The translations under genes were made by a program, and so were the position numbers. The notes beneath the pieces were generated by a model. It was not told the origin of the DNA, searched no databases, and saw only the letters and a list, made by a program, of their open reading frames with translations. Source: Balneolia bacterium (GTDB lineage Bacteria; Bacteroidota; Rhodothermia; Balneolales; Cyclonatronaceae). Taken from it: a DNA stretch of 42,532 nucleotides. Location: assembly GCA_003566635.1 (NCBI GenBank), contig PXCK01000132.1:1-42532 (forward strand). The letters run 5' to 3'. Shown one piece after another: positions 9,376 to 19,400 of this stretch; position 1 is the stretch's first letter, and each line of letters starts with the position of its first letter.

Positions 9376-10233
9376 CTACGACTTTTTACCCGAACTTTTC
9401 ATCATACTAAAAAATTGCTTCAACATTGGGCGTGGCGCAGCTTGAGTAACAAAATTAAACTGACCTGATTTTAAGCGCTCTCCTCCATCAATTGTCACAC
9501 ATTCACCTGTGATATAAGACGATAGGTCTGAGATAAGAAAGATTGCTAAGTTTGCAAGCTCTTCGTGTTCGCCATATCGCCCCATTGGAATCAGTTTTTT
9601 ATAGCCCTTTTCCATTTCGGGGTCGGGCATAAGCCTTGTCCATGCACCCTCGGTTGGGAATGGTCCGGGTGCAATACTATTGAGACGAATATTATATTCC
9701 GCCCACTCATAAGCAAGGGAGTTTGTCATAGCATAAACACCGGCTTTTGCACATGCAGATGGCATCACAAAAGCGGAGCCTGTTTCGGTATAGGTAGTCA
9801 CAATATTTAAAACAGTAGCGGCTCTATCTTTTTCAATCATGAGCTTGCCGAAATGTTGCGTACAGTTAAATGTTCCGTGTAACACAATATCAACAACGGA
9901 TTTAAACGCATTTGGAGAAAGATCTTCCGAGGCGGATAAGAAGTTTCCTGCAGCATTGTTAACCAATACATTTAGCGACCCGGTTTCATTCTCAATTTCA
10001 CGAATCATTTGCCCTACTGCTTCATAGTCTTTTACATCGCAGACTTTATACCCACACTTCCCACCGCTTTCCTTTATTTCAATTACAGCTTTTTGAAGTT
10101 TAGATTCTGTTCTGCCACAAATATAAACCTGAGCGCCATATTCAGCAAAAGACATAGCCATGGCTAATCCTAATCCCGAACCTCCACCTGTTACCAGTAC
10201 TGTTTTATCTGTTAAAAAACCGGGTTTATACAT
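9376..10233 (-). CDS. SDR-family 2,4-dienoyl-CoA reductase-like oxidoreductase, 285 aa
   Basis: Short-chain dehydrogenase with an NAD(P) motif TGGGSGLG (15-22), NNAAGNF (92-98) and DGGERLKSGQF near the end. The usual catalytic YxxxK reads SxxxK (S159 and K163 in PSACAKAGV), so the canonical Tyr is missing. Loss of that Tyr, together with the NNAAGNF and VVDIVLHGTFN motifs, is typical of the 2,4-dienoyl-CoA reductase branch (mammalian DECR1/DECR2), which serves beta-oxidation of polyunsaturated acids. Its ATG overlaps the stop of the acyl-CoA ligase gene by one base (TGATG). Coupling with a ligase that activates fatty acids fits this role. A different enoyl or beta-keto reductase role cannot be excluded. 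Confidence 0.87.
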   Translation of the reverse strand: MYKPGFLTDKTVLVTGGGSGLGLAMAMSFAEYGAQVYICGRTESKLQKAVIEIKESGGKCGYKVCDVKDYEAVGQMIREIENETGSLNVLVNNAAGNFLSASEDLSPNAFKSVVDIVLHGTFNCTQHFGKLMIEKDRAATVLNIVTTYTETGSAFVMPSACAKAGVYAMTNSLAYEWAEYNIRLNSIAPGPFPTEGAWTRLMPDPEMEKGYKKLIPMGRYGEHEELANLAIFLISDLSSYITGECVTIDGGERLKSGQFNFVTQAAPRPMLKQFFSMMKSSGKKS

Positions 10234-12008
10234 CAGGAAAAATCCTCATAAATTTTTTCGATGGTCATTTTAAATTTCTCGTGAACGACCCTTCTTTTGG
10301 TTTTCAAAGTGGGGGTCAGTTCGCCGCTTTCAATGCTGAATAAGTCATCAATCAAAGCAAATTTTTTAATTTGTTCCCATTTTGGCAGCGTTTCATTTAG
10401 ATGGTCAACTTCCTTTTGAATAAGAGCTTCTACTTTTTTAGAAAATTCATTTTCATTAGATATTGATCCTAACTTGTCGTTGACAGCTTCCATATTAGGT
10501 ACAATCAAAGCCGAGCAAAACTTTTGTTTTGCTCCTAATACTACAATTTGTTCTATATACTTACTTCTTGACAAGGTATTTTCTACGTGCTGAGGCGCCA
10601 CGTATTTACCGGTAGAAAGTTTAAAAATATCTTTTTTTCTATCGGTGATGTACAAAAAGCCTTCATCATCAATTTTACCGATATCACCCGTACTAAACCA
10701 TCCATCTTCTGACAGGACTTCAGCCGTAGCTTCAGGATTTTTATAATAGCCTTTCATTATATTTGGACCTCTTGCAAGTATTTCACCATCTTCAGCTATC
10801 TTTAGTTCAACACCACCAATTGCACGACCGCTTGAACCGGCTTTGATTGCATTTTCGGTGGTTACAGTTAGCACAGGAGAGGTTTCAGTCAAGCCATAAC
10901 CTTGGTGACATTTTAGTCCCAAAGCGGTGTAGAAATTCATGAGGTGAGGAGCCAATGCAGCACCCCCACTTATTATACCTATCAATTTACCACCCATACC
11001 CTGTCGAATAGTTTTGTACACCAAAAAGTCAGCCATTTTGAGTTTTAATGCACCAACTCCAGAAGGTGGATTTTCTAAATCATAAGCTTTTGCCAGCCCC
11101 AGCGCCCACTGACCGATTTTTTTCTTTGCGCCCGGTGATTTTGCAACTTTATCTTGTACGCCTGTGTAAATTTTTTCTAGTAGCCTTGGAACCGAACCAA
11201 AGAAAATTGGCTGAACAGCTATTAAATCATCCTTAATTTTCTCCAACTCCTCAATGTAGTAAACCGGGTATCCGATGTGGAAATACATATAGTTTAGCAT
11301 CCGTTCAAAAATATGCGAAAGCGGAAGATAAGATAGGAGTTTGCCTCCACGCTCTCCTTCTATATTAAAAGGAATTCTTGGGATAGAATACTGCACGTTT
11401 GAAGCAATATTATTGTGAGTTAACATCACACCTTTTGGCTTACCGGTTGTGCCTGAAGTATAGATAAAGGATGCTAAATCATCGGGTTCTACCTGAGCAG
11501 AAAGTTCATCGAATAGTTTTGGGTTTTCTTCATCAATTTTTTTACCCTTTTCCAATAAATCGGCATATCGCAAACAATCATTATCTGAGCTTTCAATTAA
11601 ACATATAGTAATCAATCCATCATGATTTTTTAAATATGGTTTGAAACCATCAAACATTTTGTCTGATGAAAAAACATAGGCTTTTGATTCTGAGTTATCA
11701 ACAATATAGCTGATTTGATCACCGGGCTGAGTTGTATAAATTGGTACATTTATAGCCCCAATAGAAAGCACTGCCTGATCTGTTACAAACCACTCGGTTG
11801 AATTTTCGGAGTGAAGACTTACCTTATCCCCTCTTTTTATTCCAAGAGAATCGAGTGCGAGTGCTAAATATTTTACTCTATTAAAAAAATCGTCGGGCGA
11901 GGTATCAACCCAAACGCCTTTTCTCTTGGTTGATGTAAATACTCCGGTAATATTTTTATCGCGCCCCATTTTTACAAGCGCCGGTAAGGTTAAAGACTGT
12001 ATGCTCAT
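10233..12008 (-). CDS. Long-chain fatty acid-CoA ligase (AMP-forming), 591 aa
   Basis: Member of the adenylate-forming superfamily, ACSL/FadD15-like branch. The P-loop signature YTSGTTGKPKGVMLTHNN lies at 183-200. Further motifs are YGLTETSP, the GWFSTGDIG hinge-proximal motif, and DRKKDIFKLSTGKYVAP, the long-chain-type A8 region. It activates fatty acids to acyl-CoA with ATP. It is the first gene of a probable four-gene minus-strand operon, translationally coupled to the dienoyl-CoA reductase-like gene. The promoter should lie in the 116 bases before 12125, shared with the divergent hotdog thioesterase gene. The fatty-acid activation role is firm; chain length is inferred from family. Confidence 0.94.
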   Translation of the reverse strand: MSIQSLTLPALVKMGRDKNITGVFTSTKRKGVWVDTSPDDFFNRVKYLALALDSLGIKRGDKVSLHSENSTEWFVTDQAVLSIGAINVPIYTTQPGDQISYIVDNSESKAYVFSSDKMFDGFKPYLKNHDGLITICLIESSDNDCLRYADLLEKGKKIDEENPKLFDELSAQVEPDDLASFIYTSGTTGKPKGVMLTHNNIASNVQYSIPRIPFNIEGERGGKLLSYLPLSHIFERMLNYMYFHIGYPVYYIEELEKIKDDLIAVQPIFFGSVPRLLEKIYTGVQDKVAKSPGAKKKIGQWALGLAKAYDLENPPSGVGALKLKMADFLVYKTIRQGMGGKLIGIISGGAALAPHLMNFYTALGLKCHQGYGLTETSPVLTVTTENAIKAGSSGRAIGGVELKIAEDGEILARGPNIMKGYYKNPEATAEVLSEDGWFSTGDIGKIDDEGFLYITDRKKDIFKLSTGKYVAPQHVENTLSRSKYIEQIVVLGAKQKFCSALIVPNMEAVNDKLGSISNENEFSKKVEALIQKEVDHLNETLPKWEQIKKFALIDDLFSIESGELTPTLKTKRRVVHEKFKMTIEKIYEDFS

Positions 12009-12124
12009 AATTATGACCGTTATTTTAGATTCGGTTTATGATTGATTTAACTATATTGATGACGGTTCAAAAGTCGAACTTCCTATAATATCAATCATTT
12101 GATTATACTTTCAAAGAGCGAATT

Positions 12125-12553
12125 ATGAATATTGAAAAATCAATAGAACATTTAGTCGAATTTATGTTTAAAAACATGCCACCTAACATGGGTACGGCAT
12201 TGGGAATTGAATATATAAGCATAACAAAAGATGAGGTAGTTGCAACTATGCCCGTAAACGAAAACACCATTCAACCTTTTGGATTATTACATGGGGGAGC
12301 ATCGGTTGCACTTGGGGAAACTATTTGTTCAATCGGTTCGTGGGTAAATTGCGCCGATGATAACAAAACAGCCGTTGGTATTGAGATTAATGCAAATCAT
12401 ATTCGTGGTGTTCGCAACGGCTTAGTAAAAGGTGTTGCAAAGCCTGTACAAAGAGGCAGAAGCATACATGTGTGGGAATACAGTATACTCAACGAGGACG
12501 AAAAACTTGTTTGTGCCGGTCGTTGCACCCTATCTATCGTTAACCGAAGATAA
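12125..12553 (+). CDS. Hotdog-fold acyl-CoA thioesterase (PaaI/MenI type), 142 aa
   Basis: Compact hotdog domain with the family motif PFGLLHGGASVALGET (residues about 51-66), including the catalytic Glu, then VGIEINANHIRGVRNG and GRSIHVWEYSI. Such proteins hydrolyse aryl- or acyl-CoA thioesters; the closest known types are EntH and YdiI/MenI (1,4-dihydroxy-2-naphthoyl-CoA hydrolase). No menaquinone gene is in the window, and the divergent neighbour is an acyl-CoA ligase, so general acyl-CoA hydrolysis is equally likely. Its 3' end overlaps the 3' end of the convergent methyltransferase gene by 24 bases. Confidence 0.9.
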   Translation: MNIEKSIEHLVEFMFKNMPPNMGTALGIEYISITKDEVVATMPVNENTIQPFGLLHGGASVALGETICSIGSWVNCADDNKTAVGIEINANHIRGVRNGLVKGVAKPVQRGRSIHVWEYSILNEDEKLVCAGRCTLSIVNRR

Positions 12554-13375
12554 AGGCTTTCTTGCCAGAGCGTAAATTCCGGTTCCCGTCTTGTTTGTAG
12601 AATGCAGATCTATTTTATTCAAAATTAAAGAGGGCAGTAGTACGAAGGCATACCAAATTGGTAAAATCAGAAATCCAATGACACCAACTTTGTTTAAAAT
12701 AAGCATAGGCCATTTTATTGATAAAACCCAAGCCAAATGCCCGAAAGTCCCATACGTATAATTTGCTTCAACCTGGTCGAAACCAACCGATTTTAGTTTT
12801 TTGGAAATATCCTCTCTTGAATACCCTACTCTTGCGTGCTCATCAACAAAAAACTCATCATCACCGGCATCATCGGCAGCAAAATGAGATGGTGAATGCA
12901 TTAATAAATATCCCCCGGGTTCAAGTGCATCATAGAGATTTTTCATGACAAGTGTGTCCTGCTCAATATGTTCAAGAACATCAACACACAAAGTAAAATC
13001 AAAGCCGGAATCCTTTAACTCCAACAAATCCTGATTTTCAAAGACAATGCGCTTTTGGGCTAGTGAATCTACAAAATAGTGTCGACAATCGGCCAAATAG
13101 TCTTCTTTTACATCAATAGCCTTAATGTAGATATTTCGGAATGATCGGAGCATAAAGGCATCATACTGCCCGAATCCGGAACCTGCATCTAATACATTCC
13201 AGTTATCTTTCGTGTTCCCTGATGATTTATAGACTTGCCTGATTTTCTTTCTCACGTGCCAGCTTCGCAAAAAGAACATATCAAGCAAAAAATAAAAGAG
13301 TCTGCGTAATTTCCTGCTACCTCTAATAAATCCCGCCATTTTATCCTTTACCGGATCATATGCTATCTGGCTCAT
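12530..13375 (-). CDS. SAM-dependent methyltransferase with a C-terminal hydrophobic region, 281 aa
   Basis: Class I methyltransferase fold: motif I VLDAGSGFGQYD at about residues 66-77, a basic-acidic stretch after beta-2 (IKAIDVKEDYL), DFTLCVDVLEHIEQD (motif IV region) and LEPGGYLLMHSPSH. After the catalytic domain, residues about 222-258 are strongly hydrophobic (ILNKVGVIGFLILPIWYAFVLL), suggesting membrane attachment. The ATG directly abuts the stop of the upstream glycosyltransferase gene with no spacer, so the two are translated together. The pair suggests modification of a lipid-linked or surface glycan. The acceptor is unknown. Confidence 0.85.
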   Translation of the reverse strand: MSQIAYDPVKDKMAGFIRGSRKLRRLFYFLLDMFFLRSWHVRKKIRQVYKSSGNTKDNWNVLDAGSGFGQYDAFMLRSFRNIYIKAIDVKEDYLADCRHYFVDSLAQKRIVFENQDLLELKDSGFDFTLCVDVLEHIEQDTLVMKNLYDALEPGGYLLMHSPSHFAADDAGDDEFFVDEHARVGYSREDISKKLKSVGFDQVEANYTYGTFGHLAWVLSIKWPMLILNKVGVIGFLILPIWYAFVLLPSLILNKIDLHSTNKTGTGIYALARKPLSSVNDR

Positions 13376-14317
13376 TTATTTAATGACTTTGTGGACGTTT
13401 ATTGTTTTTCGGTCATAACGATTTCTGTACATCATTTCGCCGAATAAACCGATCGTAATGAACTGGATTCCCAATAGAATGAGTAAAATTCCAAATAATA
13501 AAAGTGGTCTACCTGCGAGGAATTGATCAAAAAACAGACGCATAATAACCAAATAGGTGGTTATTCCACTTCCTGCAATAAGTGAAATAGTACCTATAGA
13601 ACCAAAAAAGTGCATAGGTTTCTGCAGGTATATATTGATAAACAGAAGCGTAATTAAATCCAAGAAACCATTTATGAAACGTGAAAGTCCGAATTTTGAG
13701 GTTCCGTATTTTCTGGGATGGTGTTTAACTTTCTTCTCACCAATTTTTGCATAGCCATCCCACTTTGCTAATACAGGAATATACCTGTGCATTTCACCGT
13801 AAATGTTCATACGTTCTACGACTTCTTTGCGGTAAACTTTTAAACCACAGTTGAAATCGTTTAATTTGATTCCGGTAGCCAAGCGGGTAACAAAGTTAAA
13901 AAATAAAGAAGGAATTGTTTTGCTTACCGGGTCCTGACGATTTTGCTTCCAACCGCTTACTAAATCATAACCCGAGCGAAGCATTTCAACCATTTCAGGT
14001 ACTTCGTTTGGATCGTCTTGTAAATCGGCATCCATAGTAGCAACATAATCCCCGGTTGCCAATTTGAACCCTTCATTCAAAGCGCTGCTTTTACCGTAAT
14101 TCCTACGAAACTTAATCCCCAAAACGTGTTCATTCTCAGATGATAAACGTTCTATTACATCCCATGACGTATCAGTTGACCCATCGTCAACAAAAATTAC
14201 TTCGTAATCAAAACCCGGACTTAATGCTTTATTTATTTCATTATAGAGCTCTGTTAACGATTCTGCTTCGTTAAAAAGTGGAACCACGACACTAATTTTT
14301 TCTTTCAACTCCGGCAA
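13376..14317 (-). CDS. Family 2 glycosyltransferase, polyprenyl-phosphate sugar synthase type, 313 aa
   Basis: GT-A fold with VVPLFNEAESL (11-21), the nucleotide-binding VDDGSTD (43-49) and the metal motif MDADLQDDP (95-103), then GWKQNRQDP and FNCGLKVYRKE. Two membrane helices follow near residues 230-260 and 270-295. This layout is that of DPM1/GtrB/ArnC-like enzymes, which load a sugar onto polyprenyl phosphate at the cytoplasmic face. The start is TTG at 14317: no ATG or GTG occurs in the open frame before the first beta strand, and an in-frame stop lies at 14359-14357. It is first in a two-gene unit with the methyltransferase. The sugar is not predictable. Confidence 0.9.
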   Translation of the reverse strand: MPELKEKISVVVPLFNEAESLTELYNEINKALSPGFDYEVIFVDDGSTDTSWDVIERLSSENEHVLGIKFRRNYGKSSALNEGFKLATGDYVATMDADLQDDPNEVPEMVEMLRSGYDLVSGWKQNRQDPVSKTIPSLFFNFVTRLATGIKLNDFNCGLKVYRKEVVERMNIYGEMHRYIPVLAKWDGYAKIGEKKVKHHPRKYGTSKFGLSRFINGFLDLITLLFINIYLQKPMHFFGSIGTISLIAGSGITTYLVIMRLFFDQFLAGRPLLLFGILLILLGIQFITIGLFGEMMYRNRYDRKTINVHKVIK

Positions 14318-14480
14318 AACAGTCTTGAGTTTAGTTATATTCTTAATTAGTTGATATTAGTTATGTTATTATCTCGCAAAGTTTTTGCTTACAACAAACT
14401 AAAAAGTTAAATTATCCTAAGAGATTTTGAAAGTTACATAAGATTGCCCAACAAACCCAACACAGGCAAGATATTTCTAT

Positions 14481-14813
14481 ATGAAAAAACTCTACTACAG
14501 TATTGGAGAGGTAACTAAAATTACAGGTGTTGAACCTCATGTTTTACGCTACTGGGAAAAAGTATTCCCTCAGCTCAGCCCTTCTAAAAACAAAGCAGGT
14601 AAGCGGGTCTATACCGATAAGAATATACAAACAGTAATGGAGTTAAAAACACTCATTAAGGATAAGAAGTATTCAACAGCCGGAGCAAAAAAAGCGTTAC
14701 GTCAAAAAAAGCAGTCACCCGATAAAGAAGATGAAATCAACAAACGATTATCTCTGAAAAAAGATTTACAGGAAATAAAGTTATTGCTCAAACGCATACA
14801 TGAAAATTTATAG
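14481..14813 (+). CDS. MerR-family transcriptional regulator, short form, 110 aa
   Basis: N-terminal winged helix-turn-helix typical of MerR (YYSIGEVTKITGVEPHVLRYWEKVFPQL, residues 5-32), the wing (GKRVYTDKNI) and a short C-terminal coiled coil (about 80-108). There is no effector-binding domain and no Cys cluster for metal sensing. Small MerR proteins like this are common in Bacteroidota and may respond through protein partners; the signal is unknown. It lies 6 bases before the Lon-N gene, so both are probably one transcript. Its promoter is in the 163-base spacer shared with the divergent glycosyltransferase gene. Confidence 0.9.
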   Translation: MKKLYYSIGEVTKITGVEPHVLRYWEKVFPQLSPSKNKAGKRVYTDKNIQTVMELKTLIKDKKYSTAGAKKALRQKKQSPDKEDEINKRLSLKKDLQEIKLLLKRIHENL

Positions 14814-14819
14814 TATCAC

Positions 14820-15446
14820 ATGAAATTGATTCCCATTTTTCCTCTTCAACTTGTCTTATTTCCTAATGAAACCCTGCCACTGCACATTTTTGAACCGCGA
14901 TACAAAGAAATGATATCGGAATGTCTGGAAAAGAAAGACTCATTTGGTATCTGTAGTTTTATCAATGGTAAAGTTAGTAGAACAGGTTGTTTAGCCAGAA
15001 TTTATTCCGTTAGTAAAAAGTACGAAGACGGTAAATATGACATTGTTTGTAAAGGCGGTGAGCGATTCATGACGCATGCTTACAACTCATCAAAATCTTA
15101 TTTACAAGCTTCTGTAAGTTTTTTTGAAGACACTAATGCCGACTCATCACCTCATCAAGACCTTGTTGATAAAATTACCCCACGATTTAAAGAGTTGTTA
15201 GATATACTTACAGAGGGAAACGCACCGGACATCACCCCTGCCTGTTCCTATGATTTTGGACACCACATTGGTCTTGAGCTGATTCAAAAGCAAAACTTAC
15301 TTGAAATAAAAAGTGAACTTGAACGACTCGAGTTCATCAAAAACCATATCGAACGTTTATTGGCTCAATTAACCATGTTTGAAGATGTAAAGAAAAGAAT
15401 CAAATCAAATGGTCATTTCCGAAAATTTCCACCTATTGAATTTTAA
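14820..15446 (+). CDS. Stand-alone Lon substrate-binding (LON-N) domain protein, 208 aa
   Basis: The whole protein matches the N-terminal domain of Lon protease: IPIFPLQLVLFPNETLPLHIFEPRYKEMI at the start, then a beta-barrel region and a helical tail. The AAA+ and Ser-Lys protease domains are absent and the stop is natural, so this is the known single-domain type and not a broken lon gene. The role of these proteins in bacteria is poorly defined; substrate binding or adaptor function is an inference from the domain. It is coupled to the MerR regulator upstream (6-base gap). Confidence 0.9.
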   Translation: MKLIPIFPLQLVLFPNETLPLHIFEPRYKEMISECLEKKDSFGICSFINGKVSRTGCLARIYSVSKKYEDGKYDIVCKGGERFMTHAYNSSKSYLQASVSFFEDTNADSSPHQDLVDKITPRFKELLDILTEGNAPDITPACSYDFGHHIGLELIQKQNLLEIKSELERLEFIKNHIERLLAQLTMFEDVKKRIKSNGHFRKFPPIEF

Positions 15447-15457
15447 TCCTGATAAAT

Positions 15458-15478
15458 ACATCTTTTTTGATGTTTTTT
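15458..15478 (+). terminator. Weak intrinsic terminator after the Lon-N gene
   Basis: A five-base-pair stem (ACATC at 15458-15462 with GATGT at 15469-15473) closes a T-rich loop and runs into a T tract. It sits 12 bases past the stop of the Lon-N gene. The stem is short, so this is tentative. Confidence 0.35.
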
Positions 15479-15546
15479 GACTTTATGAAAAAGCCATAAT
15501 CGTTAAATTCTATCAATCAATTAATCATCAAATAAATTAAACCATC

Positions 15547-16425
15547 ATGGAACACCTCCAATCTGTTTCCAAAGGTCCATTTACTTTTTTCACAATTGAA
15601 ACCGGCAGATTCAGTCTGGATGGCGGTGCCATGTTTGGAGTGGTTCCCAAGACGTTGTGGTCAAAAAAAATTCAAGCTGACGAATACAATCGAATACCAA
15701 TGGCTATGCGCTGCCTGCTAGTTCATTCATCAAACACCGGCCGTTTGTATCTGATTGATAATGGCTGCGGTGATAAGTTCGATGAAAAAATGGAAGGTAT
15801 TTATAATTTAACCTATCCTTTTGGGAATCTGGGCGACTCATTACGACACTATGGTTTTACCGAAGATGATGTTACAGATATGGTTTTTACCCATCTTCAT
15901 TTTGATCATTGTGGTGGAAGTACAAAGCTTAATGAAAATAGTGAGCCTGAGTTAGTATTCAAGAACGCAACCCACTGGGTTAGCACCGACCATTGGGTAA
16001 CAGCAACAAACCCCAATGCAAGAGAAAAAGCTTCCTTTTTTAAGGAAAATATTGACCCAATGCGTAAAAGTGGTCAGTTGAAGATGGTTCAGCGTAATCA
16101 CATATTTGAAGAAGGTTTTACATGTACTTTTGTTCATGGTCATACTAAAGGTCAGCTATTACCTACATTTGATGTTGATGATTTTAAAATGGTTTATGCA
16201 GCAGATCTTATTCCTACTTATGCTCATATTCCGTTACCCTGGGTTATGGGGTATGACATGGCTCCGGTGGACACGCTTACTGAAAAAGATAGACTCTTAA
16301 AAGAATGGGCAGAAGAAAAACGCTTTGTTTTCCTTGAACATGATGCGCATCATCAAATAGTAACTGTTAAAAACGATAAAGGACGCTTTTCAGTTGATAG
16401 TTTTATCGACTTAAAAGACCTCTAA
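15547..16425 (+). CDS. Metallo-beta-lactamase-fold hydrolase, 292 aa
   Basis: Two-metal hydrolase of the MBL superfamily. The signature THLHFDHCGG supplies H116, H118, D120 and H121; HGHTKGQ supplies H199, AAD supplies D220, and a late His (LEHDAHH, near residue 267) could complete the second site. The overall pattern resembles soluble MBL-fold hydrolases such as lactonase- or methyl-parathion-hydrolase-like proteins. No signal peptide is visible, so it is probably cytoplasmic. It is followed by the DUF4175 gene after 73 bases. The substrate is unknown. Confidence 0.9.
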   Translation: MEHLQSVSKGPFTFFTIETGRFSLDGGAMFGVVPKTLWSKKIQADEYNRIPMAMRCLLVHSSNTGRLYLIDNGCGDKFDEKMEGIYNLTYPFGNLGDSLRHYGFTEDDVTDMVFTHLHFDHCGGSTKLNENSEPELVFKNATHWVSTDHWVTATNPNAREKASFFKENIDPMRKSGQLKMVQRNHIFEEGFTCTFVHGHTKGQLLPTFDVDDFKMVYAADLIPTYAHIPLPWVMGYDMAPVDTLTEKDRLLKEWAEEKRFVFLEHDAHHQIVTVKNDKGRFSVDSFIDLKDL

Positions 16426-16447
16426 TTTTATACTAACTTGAAATACT

Positions 16448-16469
16448 AAGCGTTCAAAATCAAACGCTT
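16448..16469 (+). terminator. Hairpin between the MBL-fold gene and the DUF4175 gene
   Basis: Seven-base-pair perfect stem (AAGCGTT at 16448-16454 with AACGCTT at 16463-16469), eight-base loop, then only a short T run. It could be a weak terminator or attenuator before the DUF4175 gene, or chance. Confidence 0.3.
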
Positions 16470-16498
16470 TCATCAAATTTCATAAGCAATAGCACGTT

Positions 16499-19400
16499 TT
16501 GCAAAACAATCCCGACCTGAATAAGAAGATTAATCGCTTTAGCGATATTGTTACCTCCGGATGGAAAAGTTATCTCAATTCAAGAGTGCTTGCTGTTACC
16601 TTAACATTTGTTATGGTAATGGCATTTTTCTTCTTTGTTTTGATGGTTATCGAAAACAACGGATATCTTTCACCACTTCTTAAAACCTCTCTCCTACTCA
16701 CTTCTCTATTCTTTGCCGGTCTTACTGGCATAGCCATCTACAAAAAAATCCCTTATTTATCTCGATACGAGTTTTATCGCAAAGTGACCCGCGACAAAAA
16801 ACTGGACAGTCTTAGATATTTACTTGATTTATCAGAATCCTACCGTGGGGATAAAAAACATAGTTTATATGGTGCGGCTATTGATCAAAACATAAGTGAT
16901 TTAAATGAAAACTCGGTTAAAAAAGAATTAAGTGCGTGGAGAAAAGCAACTTTTGCTTCATCCACTATAAATAAATCAGGTCTTGGGTTTGGGTTGATAG
17001 CCATCATTATTGCTGTTTTTTCTTATTTAAACCCGGACACACTTAATAGAAGTGCTCAGTTTTATAGTGCGTTTGAGCGACCAAACCCCTTTATTTATTC
17101 TATTGAACCCGGTGAGACAACACTGGAACAAGGTGGACGTTTTTTTGCGAGAATCTTATTCGAAGGTGAAGAACCTTCCCGTGTTTCTCTTTCCCTCAAA
17201 ACAGATGTTGAAGAACAATTCCGCAACCTTACAATGCAACGAACTACACCGGGGACATGGGTTTCGGAACCTATCGAGTTATTCTCTGATTTAGATTACC
17301 GAATTGTAATGGATGATTTCCAATCAGAGACTAAACGTATTTCTGTAAGCCAAATTCCACGTTTTTCAGATCTTATTGTACTCGCAGAACCACCGGCTTA
17401 CACCAGGCTCGAAAAACGTGAGTTCCGCTATCCGTTTAGCAGGATCGAAGTACCAGAAGGTTCAGATATTTCTGTACGTGCAACGGCAAATAAAGAGCTA
17501 ACTACAGCTCAAATGCTGTTGAAATCTCAGGACGAAGCAATTGAGTTAAATCTGACTGATACTGAAAACTTTTGGGAACATGATTTTAATTTAGTTAAAG
17601 CTGATACCGTGCGTTTTCATTTAGAAGATTTTGAAGGACTAGAAAACAGGAATCCCTATAATTTTACTTTTGCTGTAATCCCCGATCGTGATCCTACAGT
17701 CAGAATTTTAGAACCCAGACCATTGCTTCAGGAGCTCAATCCTACCGATGTTACTATTCGTTTTGAAGCAAGAGACGATTACGGGTTTTCTTCTATCCAT
17801 CTACGATATGAAATCCATCCTGCTTTTAGCGAATCTGTTCAAACAGGTTCCGTGCGGTTGGCGGGAACATCCCCGGCAAATTTTTCCACTTCCTATGAAT
17901 GGGATCTTAGTCCCTTTAATCTCCAGGCAATGGATGAAATCGTTTATTGGATTGAAGTTTTTGATAACGATGAAGTAAATGGGTTTAAATCGGCCGTTTC
18001 TGCCCGACAAACAATACGTTTTGCATCCCTCGCCGATAATTTATTAGAACAGGATGAAAAGCAAAGTGAAATTAATGAAGCCCTCGAGGAACTAAGTCGC
18101 CAAAATGAAGAAACAAGAGAAAGTATGCGACAGCTTCGGGAAGATATCATAAACAATCCTGATGACTCCTGGCAACAACAGCGAAGCACCGATGACTTAA
18201 TTGAGCAACAAGAGGATTTAAATAAGCAGGTTGAAGATATCCGCAAACAATTCGAAGACTTAAGACGCGAACTTGAGAATGATGAAATTTTAAGTGATGA
18301 TACCCTTGAATTGTATCAACAACTGCAACAACTGATGGAAGAGATTGATGATCCGGCTATTATGGAGCTTCTTGAACAACTCCGCGAAGGTTTAGAGGAT
18401 ATGAACAATGATCAGATTCGCGACTCACTCCAGCAGATGGAATTTAACGAAAGAAGTTATCAGGAGCGGCTGGAGCGAACGGTTGAATTGTTCAAGCAAC
18501 TTCAGTTGAATGCTGAACTTGATAAAATGTCGGCTCTTTTCGATGAACTTGCAAAAATGGAAGAGCGTTTGATGGAGTTAGATGATGCAAGCGAACAACA
18601 ATCTCGTCAGGAAAATATTCAAGATGAATTAGACAAATTACGCGATCGTCTCGAATCCATTCCTGAGAATAGTCCAAACAGGCAACAACAGCGTATGGAT
18701 GATATGGTTAATGAGATGACTCCTCAGATGGATTCCATTCAGGATCAGGTGCAGGAAAATATTGATTCCCTCCAAGAGAGTATTGATAGTGGCGAACAAC
18801 CCGGATCAGAGTCCCGACAGCAACAGCAGAACATACAACAGCAGCTACAACAAATGGCAACGGCTTTACAACAGGCCCGCCAGGATATGAATCAGGAGTC
18901 TATTAATTTGAATATTTTTGCATTACGATCTCTTTTCCAGACTATGCTTTTATTATCAGAAGCACAAGAAACTCAAAATTTAATTACGTTGGGATTAGAA
19001 CAAAGTAGTCCGGCTTTTGTTAATCAAGCCAGAACTCAACGTAATATTGCTAATATCTTTGGGACTGTAGTTGATTCCCTTATGGTCGTTGCAAAAGAAG
19101 TTCCTCAGTTTCCCAATATGCTCCTGGCAGAAAGGTTAGAAACAAGTGAACATCTTGAAACAAGTGTGGGGCATTTGGCTGAGCGAAATAAAAACAGAGC
19201 AACCACTGCCGAACGTATTGCATTAGGTGGAATCAATAAAATTACCGGAATGATTTCTGACTTGATTGATCAGTTAGATGAAGAAGGCGGTGGTGGCTCG
19301 GGTAGCGGGGGCATGAGTGCCGAACAAATGCTTGAGCAGATGCAACAAATGGGCGAGGAACAGCAAATGCTGAATGAACAGATTCAAGACTTTATTAACG

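Noticed and set aside
14820-15446. Truncated lon protease pseudogene
   Set aside because: Single-domain Lon-N proteins of this length are a known family, the stop is clean and the downstream sequence has no AAA+ remains.
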